Positions 13,590 to 17,797 of a stretch of DNA of 17,797 nucleotides are shown here, one piece after another. This stretch comes from VFMC01 sp044359565. GTDB lineage: Bacteria > Actinomycetota > Acidimicrobiia > Acidimicrobiales > Ilumatobacteraceae. The translations under genes were made by a program, and so were the position numbers. The notes below the pieces were generated by a model. It was not told the DNA's origin. It was given only the letters and a program-made list of their open reading frames with translations, and ran no database searches. The stretch spans positions 1 through 17,797 of the forward strand of contig JBIKLX010000051.1 in assembly GCA_044359565.1 (NCBI GenBank), written 5' to 3'. Within the stretch, counting starts at the first letter, position 1, and each line of letters begins with the position of its first letter.

Positions 13590-14575
13590 CACGGCAGCAG
13601 GGTCTTCAGTTCCACCAGCGGCCGCGGACCGACGTGCGAGATCACCTCGGCTGCAGCGATCGAGCCCAGACGGGCGCACTCGGGCAGGCTGTGGTCGCGG
13701 GTGTAGCCGTACAGGAATCCGGCAGCGAACAGATCGCCGGCACCCGTGGTGTCGAGCACCTTCTCGACAGGCTCGGCGGGCACGCTCATCACCCCGTCGG
13801 GAGTGACCACCAGGCAGCCGTCGGCGCCAACGGTGACGACAGCCAGGCTGCAATCGCGCTGCACCTCGCGGATCGCCCGGTCGAGGCCGTCGACCTCGTA
13901 CAGCGACACCAGTTCGAGCGAGTTGCCGAACAGGATGTCGACCTCGTCGGCAACGAGCGTGCGGAAGTCGTCGCGGTGGCGGTCGACGCAGAACGAGTCG
14001 CTGAGCGTGAGGCTCACCTGACGCTGATGCGCGTGTGCCACCCCCGCTGCGTGACGGAACGCCTCTTTGGCCTCGGGCCGATCGTAGAGGTAGCCCTCCA
14101 TGTAGAGCACCTTGCCGGCGGCCACCGTGGCCTCGTCGATGTCGCCGGCGCGCAGCAGCGACGACACACCGAGGTAGGTGTTCATCGTGCGCTCGGCGTC
14201 GGGGGTGACGACGATGATGCACCGGCCGGTGGGCGTGTCGCCGTCGGGCTGGCCGGTACGGAACTGCACACCCACCGCGCGCAGGTCGTGGCCGAACACC
14301 CGACCCAGATCGTCGTGGCTCACCTTGCCGATGTACGCGGCCCGCCCGCCGAAGCTGGCGACGCCCACCACCGTGTTGGCCGCCGACCCGCCGCTCATCT
14401 GGATGGCGCTGCCGAGCGCCCGGTAGAGGTGCATCGCCCGATCGGTGTCGACCAGGGTCATCGACCCCTTCACCAACTCGTGATGGGTGAGGAACCAGTC
14501 GTCGGCGTGGGAGATGACGTCGACCAGGGCATTGCCGATACCAACCACGTCGAACTGCAGCGCCACGTCGGTCAC
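13589..14575 (-). CDS. PfkB-family kinase, adenosine-kinase-like
   Basis: The 328-residue protein starts DVVGIGNALVDVI, the first strand of ribokinase-like kinases. It has MSGGSAANTVVG (60-71; PfkB signature 1 and part of the lid and substrate site) and LDTTGAGDLFAAGF (274-287; signature 2), with catalytic base Asp281 and the GAG anion hole. The closing segment ARLGSIAAAEVISHVGPRP resembles bacterial proteins annotated as adenosine kinase, more than fructokinase or phosphofructokinase. Substrate assignment is therefore probable nucleoside or sugar, not certain. The GTG at 14575 is chosen because the first strand begins seven residues later and a TAGCGT box lies eight bases upstream. It is the first gene of a two-gene operon with the phosphohexomutase and is divergent from the M1 aminopeptidase across 59 bases. 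Confidence 0.88.
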   Translation of the reverse strand: MTDVALQFDVVGIGNALVDVISHADDWFLTHHELVKGSMTLVDTDRAMHLYRALGSAIQMSGGSAANTVVGVASFGGRAAYIGKVSHDDLGRVFGHDLRAVGVQFRTGQPDGDTPTGRCIIVVTPDAERTMNTYLGVSSLLRAGDIDEATVAAGKVLYMEGYLYDRPEAKEAFRHAAGVAHAHQRQVSLTLSDSFCVDRHRDDFRTLVADEVDILFGNSLELVSLYEVDGLDRAIREVQRDCSLAVVTVGADGCLVVTPDGVMSVPAEPVEKVLDTTGAGDLFAAGFLYGYTRDHSLPECARLGSIAAAEVISHVGPRPLVELKTLLP

Positions 14576-14583
14576 GGGTGACG

Positions 14584-14589
14584 ACGCTA
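14584..14589 (-). promoter_or_regulatory. Putative -10 box, kinase-phosphomutase operon (leaderless)
   Basis: TAGCGT on the minus strand fits TAnnnT and ends eight bases before the GTG at 14575. The aminopeptidase box on the other strand has the same spacing. Confidence 0.5.
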
Positions 14590-14620
14590 CCCGGTCGCCT
14601 CCCGCAGCGACTCGCATCGG

Positions 14621-14626
14621 TAGCCT
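14621..14626 (+). promoter_or_regulatory. Putative -10 box, M1 aminopeptidase gene (leaderless)
   Basis: TAGCCT fits TAnnnT and ends eight bases before the GTG at 14635; no Shine-Dalgarno sequence is present. Confidence 0.5.
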
Positions 14627-14634
14627 CGGACGCC

Positions 14635-17163
14635 GTGACCGACGATCCGTACCGCCTGCCTCGCACCGTGCTGCCCACCCGCTACGACCTGGTGCTCGAG
14701 CCCGATCTGGCGGCTGCGGCCTTCAGCGGCCGGGTCGACATCACCCTCGATGTGGTCGAACCGGTCGACCGGTTGGTGCTGAACGCCGACGAGCTCGGCA
14801 TTGTCGCCGTGAGGGTGAACGGCACCCCGGTCGGCAGCCACCACCTCGACGCCGCCACCGAGCGTCTGGTGGTCGACCACGCCCTCACCCCCGGTGCCGC
14901 GACACTGACCATCGAGTTCACCGGCACGCTGAACGACAAACTGCGCGGCTGGTACCGCAGCACGTTCCGCGATGCCGACGGGAACGAACGGGTCATCGCC
15001 ACCAGCCAGATGCAGGCCACCGACTGCCGCCGTGCCTTCCCCTGCTGGGACGAACCCGACTTCAAGGCCGTCTTCGCCGTCACCCTCGTGGTCGAGCCGC
15101 ACCTCGTTGCCATCTCGAACGGTGCCGAGGTCGAGCGCGCCCAGCAGGCCGACGGCAAGCACGCGGTTCGCTTCGCCGACACGATGCCGATGAGCACCTA
15201 CCTGGTGGCGTTCGTCGTGGGCCCGCTCGCCGTCACCGAGCCGGTGCAGGTGCCGTTGCTGGGCGACGACACACGCACCATCCCACTGCGGATCGTGCAC
15301 GTGCCCGGCAAAGAGCACCTCACCGAGTTCGGCCTGCGCACGGGCGAGTTCGCGCTCGGCTGGTACCAGCAGTACTACGGCCTGCCCTACCCCACCGACA
15401 AGTGCGACATGATCGCCCTGCCCGACTTCGCCGCCGGCGCGATGGAGAACCTCGGCTGCATCACCTACCGCGAGAACCTGCTGCTCGCCGACCCGGCCAC
15501 CAGCACCCTGGCCGAACTGCAGACCATCGCCGACGTGATCACCCACGAGCTCGCCCACATGTGGTTCGGCGACCTGGTGACCATGCGCTGGTGGAACGGC
15601 ATCTGGTTGAACGAGGCGTTCGCCACGTTCATGGAGGTGGCCTGCTGCGACGCCTACCGGCCCGACTGGCAGCGCTGGACCAGCTTCGGCCTCGAGCGCA
15701 GCATGGCCTTCGAGGTCGACTCGCTGGCCAGCACCCGCGCGGTCGAGTTCCCTGTGTTCGCCCCGGCCGACTGCGACGGCATGTTCGATGTGCTCACCTA
15801 CCAAAAGGGCGGCGCGCTGCTGCGCATGCTCGAGCAGTACCTCGGGGTCGAGGCCTTCCGCAGCGGCGTGAACCACTACCTGCGCACGCACGCCCATGCG
15901 AACACCGAGACGGGCGACCTGTGGGACGCGATCGAGGCGATGAACCCGGGCACTCCGGTGCGGCGGATGATGGACAGCTGGATCTGGCAGCCCGGTTACC
16001 CGCTGGTGCTCGCCCGGCTCGACGGGTCCGACCTGGTGCTCAGCCAGCAACGTTTCGCGTTCGGCTCCACCGACGACCCCACGCTGTGGGTGGTGCCGGT
16101 GCACCTCCGCAACGGAGGCACCGAACAGCGGGTGCTGCTCGACGGCGACACGGTGCGGGTGCGCCTCACCGCTCCCGACGACGCCGTCATCGTGAATGCC
16201 GGCGGGCACGGCTTCGTGCGGGTGGGCTACGACGCTGCACTGCGCAGCCGACTCGACGGGGCCGCTCTGGCCTCGTTGTCGACCATCGAGCGCTACAACC
16301 TGGTCGACGACGCGTGGAACGAATGCGTGGCCGGCCGCCTCGACGCAACCGGACTGCTCGCCCTGCTGGAAGGCTTCAGCGGTGAACGCGACCTCGCCGT
16401 GTGGCAGGCCGTCGCGCTGGCGTTGCGCGGCCTCGGCCGCCTGGTCGACGGCGACGCCCACACCGCGTTCCGGGTGCGGGTGCACGCGTTGGCGTCGCCC
16501 GCGCTCGACGCGCTCGGCTGGGAGCCGACGCCAGGCGAGGACGACCTCACCGGCAAACTGCGCGGCCTGTTGGTCGGGCTGGTGGCAGTGTTGGGCGACG
16601 ATGCCGATGCGCAAGCCCGATGCCGCGCCATCTTCGACGCACCCGAGGGCGTGCACCCCGAACTCGTCGCCGCCGCCACCACCGTCGTTGCAGCCGTCGG
16701 TGGCGAAGAGGAGTACGAGCGACTGCTGCACGGGTTCCGGCACGGCACCACACCGCAGGAGCAGTTGCGCCACCTCTACACCCTCGCCGACCTGCCGGAT
16801 GCCGCCCTCGTGCAGCGGGTGTGCGAACTGGCGCTCAGCGACGAGGTGAAGACGATGAACGCCCCGTTCCTCCTGCAGCGCTGTATCGCCAACCGCGACC
16901 ACGGTGTTCAGGCATGGCAGTTCGTGCGTCAGCACTGGGACGCGATCAACGACCGGTTCCCCGCAAGCCTCATCGTGCGCATCGCCGACCCGGCCAAACT
17001 GCTGAACACGCCCGAGGTGGTGGCCGATGTGCAGGCGTTCTTCTCCGAGCACCCAATCGCGCAGTCGGCCAAGACGCTCGACCAGGTGTTGGAACGTCAG
17101 CGCGTGAACGCTGCGCTGCGGGCTCGCGACGAGGCGCCGCTCACGGTTGCGCTGCTGGGATGA
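14635..17163 (+). CDS. M1 family zinc aminopeptidase
   Basis: The 842-residue protein has the complete M1 architecture. An N-terminal beta domain (YRLPRTVLPTRYDLVLEPDL onward) leads to the substrate-N-terminus motif GAMEN at 268-272, then the zinc site HELAH (His304, Glu305, His308) with the third ligand Glu327 in NEAFATF, an exact HEXXH-(X18)-E spacing. The C-terminal half is helical (ERAP1_C-like) as in PepN and tricorn-interacting-factor-type aminopeptidases. The enzyme removes N-terminal residues from peptides in the cytoplasm; no signal peptide is visible. The start is taken as GTG 14635 (VTDDPYRLPRT), because the conserved domain begins immediately and a -10-like box sits eight bases before it; an in-frame ATG at 14578 would overlap the kinase promoter region. 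It converges on the acyl-CoA synthetase gene with a 14-base gap. Confidence 0.95.
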   Translation: MTDDPYRLPRTVLPTRYDLVLEPDLAAAAFSGRVDITLDVVEPVDRLVLNADELGIVAVRVNGTPVGSHHLDAATERLVVDHALTPGAATLTIEFTGTLNDKLRGWYRSTFRDADGNERVIATSQMQATDCRRAFPCWDEPDFKAVFAVTLVVEPHLVAISNGAEVERAQQADGKHAVRFADTMPMSTYLVAFVVGPLAVTEPVQVPLLGDDTRTIPLRIVHVPGKEHLTEFGLRTGEFALGWYQQYYGLPYPTDKCDMIALPDFAAGAMENLGCITYRENLLLADPATSTLAELQTIADVITHELAHMWFGDLVTMRWWNGIWLNEAFATFMEVACCDAYRPDWQRWTSFGLERSMAFEVDSLASTRAVEFPVFAPADCDGMFDVLTYQKGGALLRMLEQYLGVEAFRSGVNHYLRTHAHANTETGDLWDAIEAMNPGTPVRRMMDSWIWQPGYPLVLARLDGSDLVLSQQRFAFGSTDDPTLWVVPVHLRNGGTEQRVLLDGDTVRVRLTAPDDAVIVNAGGHGFVRVGYDAALRSRLDGAALASLSTIERYNLVDDAWNECVAGRLDATGLLALLEGFSGERDLAVWQAVALALRGLGRLVDGDAHTAFRVRVHALASPALDALGWEPTPGEDDLTGKLRGLLVGLVAVLGDDADAQARCRAIFDAPEGVHPELVAAATTVVAAVGGEEEYERLLHGFRHGTTPQEQLRHLYTLADLPDAALVQRVCELALSDEVKTMNAPFLLQRCIANRDHGVQAWQFVRQHWDAINDRFPASLIVRIADPAKLLNTPEVVADVQAFFSEHPIAQSAKTLDQVLERQRVNAALRARDEAPLTVALLG

Positions 17164-17177
17164 CCTGAGCCAGGCGA

Positions 17178-17797
17178 TCAGCCGACGATCTCGACATCCA
17201 GTTCGCCCGCGGTGTGGCGGGCGCGCAGCACCTTCTTGTCGAACTTGCCCACGCTGGTCTTCGGCACCTCGGTGATGAAGCTCCACCGCTCGGGTAGCCA
17301 GAACTTGGCGGTGCGCTCGCTGAGCCAGTTGCGCAGTTCCTCGGCGGTGACAGTGGCGCCTTCCTTCAGCACCACACACGCCATCGGGCGCTCGTCCCAC
17401 CGCGGGTCGGGCACACCGATGACCGCTGCCTCGAGCACGGCGGGGTGGCCCATGATGGTGTTCTCGAGGTCGACCGAGCTGACCCATTCGCCGCCGCTCT
17501 TGATGACGTCCTTGGCGCGGTCGCTGATCATGACGTAGCCGTTGGGCAGCACCGAGGCCACGTCGCCGGTGCGCAGCCAGCCGTCGTGGAACTTCTCGGG
17601 GTCGTCGACGTTGTAGTACTCGGCCGTGATCCACGAGCCGCGCACTTCGATCTCGCCGAGCGACTCGCCGTCCCACGCCACCACGTCGCCGTTGTCGTCG
17701 GTGATGCGCAGTTCCACACCCGGCATGATGCGACCGGTCTTCACCCGCCAGTCGGTCTCGCTGAGGCCGGCCATGTCCTTGGGGGGGTGGCCGATGG
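17178..17797 (-). CDS. Acyl-CoA synthetase (AMP-binding), C-terminal part
   Basis: The frame stays open to the window edge, so the 5' part of the gene is missing; 205 C-terminal residues are visible. The segment IGHPPKDMAGLSETDW, followed by GRIMPGVELRI, corresponds to the loop after the A5 motif of medium/long-chain fatty-acyl-CoA synthetases. GWLRTGD holds the ribose-binding Asp, and SDRAKDVIKSGGEWVSSVDLEN is the hinge (A8) region. PKTSVGKFDKKVLR near the C-terminus contains the adenylation Lys of motif A10. The enzyme activates a carboxylic acid as an acyl-adenylate and transfers it to CoA; the AlkK/FadD-like group is most similar. Chain-length preference cannot be read from this part. A run of seven G lies at 17781-17787, near the window edge. 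Confidence 0.92.
   Translation of the reverse strand, partial: IGHPPKDMAGLSETDWRVKTGRIMPGVELRITDDNGDVVAWDGESLGEIEVRGSWITAEYYNVDDPEKFHDGWLRTGDVASVLPNGYVMISDRAKDVIKSGGEWVSSVDLENTIMGHPAVLEAAVIGVPDPRWDERPMACVVLKEGATVTAEELRNWLSERTAKFWLPERWSFITEVPKTSVGKFDKKVLRARHTAGELDVEIVG

Noticed and set aside
12441..13706. Open frame of 421 codons on the plus strand opposite the phosphohexomutase gene
   Set aside because: It is a shadow of a strongly supported enzyme gene; there is no domain and no promoter or ribosome-binding site.
14587..17676. Open frame of 1029 codons on the minus strand
   Set aside because: It is antisense to the whole M1 aminopeptidase gene and enters the acyl-CoA synthetase gene in a different frame. 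The translation is compositionally biased (His, Gln, Arg, Gly) and has no domain.
1..17797. tRNA, rRNA, riboswitch, insertion sequence, prophage or toxin-antitoxin genes
   Set aside because: With at most 172 bases between genes and no cloverleaf, transposase, integrase or terminal inverted repeats seen, none could be supported.

Overview
The window comes from a GC-rich bacterium, most likely an actinobacterium and perhaps one of the Acidimicrobiia. The signs are strong G/C preference at third codon positions, frequent GTG starts, an HNH endonuclease of the DUF222-associated kind, a coenzyme-F420-type luciferase-like oxidoreductase, Thr/Ser/Pro-rich lipoproteins, and several promoters whose -10 box sits directly in front of the start codon (leaderless mRNAs). 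The class is an inference; no rRNA or other marker gene is present.

Layout. 1-669: 3' end of an HNH endonuclease gene (+). 696-1283: cysteine hydrolase of the isochorismatase family (+). 1312-2925: ABC-F ATPase (-). 2972-3406: DUF2752 membrane protein (+), divergent from the ABC-F gene. 3412-4428: SGNH-hydrolase lipoprotein (-). 4501-4935: MscL channel (-). 5108-6325: secreted or lipid-anchored propeller-like protein (+). 6335-7603: MFS exporter (-). 7645-9108: amidase-signature hydrolase resembling NylA (+), divergent from the exporter. 9137-9934: SDR oxidoreductase (-). 10094-10300: 68-aa two-helix membrane protein (+). 10322-11065 and 11067-11981: alpha/beta hydrolase and F420-type oxidoreductase, an almost overlapping pair (+). 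11991-13589 and 13589-14575: phosphohexomutase and PfkB-family kinase, a translationally coupled operon (-). 14635-17163: M1 aminopeptidase (+), divergent from the kinase. 17178-17797: 3' end of an acyl-CoA synthetase gene (-).

The region is about 96% coding, and no gene-free stretch exceeds 172 bases. Genes alternate in strand. All six convergent junctions are only 5-28 bases long and show no clear intrinsic terminator. Three divergent pairs share intergenic regions of 41-59 bases with back-to-back -10-like boxes. By contrast, the MscL gene and the 68-aa protein gene have clear Shine-Dalgarno sequences, so leaderless and leadered genes are mixed.

Functionally it looks like ordinary chromosomal housekeeping and catabolic content: envelope proteins in 2972-7603, hydrolases and oxidoreductases in 7645-11981, a sugar or nucleoside phosphate operon, peptide degradation and fatty-acid activation. 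I see no phage, transposon, CRISPR array, RNA gene or defence island, and no clearly novel multi-gene system. The most interesting points are the promoter architecture, a cysteine pair in the external loop of MscL, the 18-base repeat in the SGNH lipoprotein tail, the NylA-like catalytic spacing of the amidase, and the kinase-phosphomutase operon.
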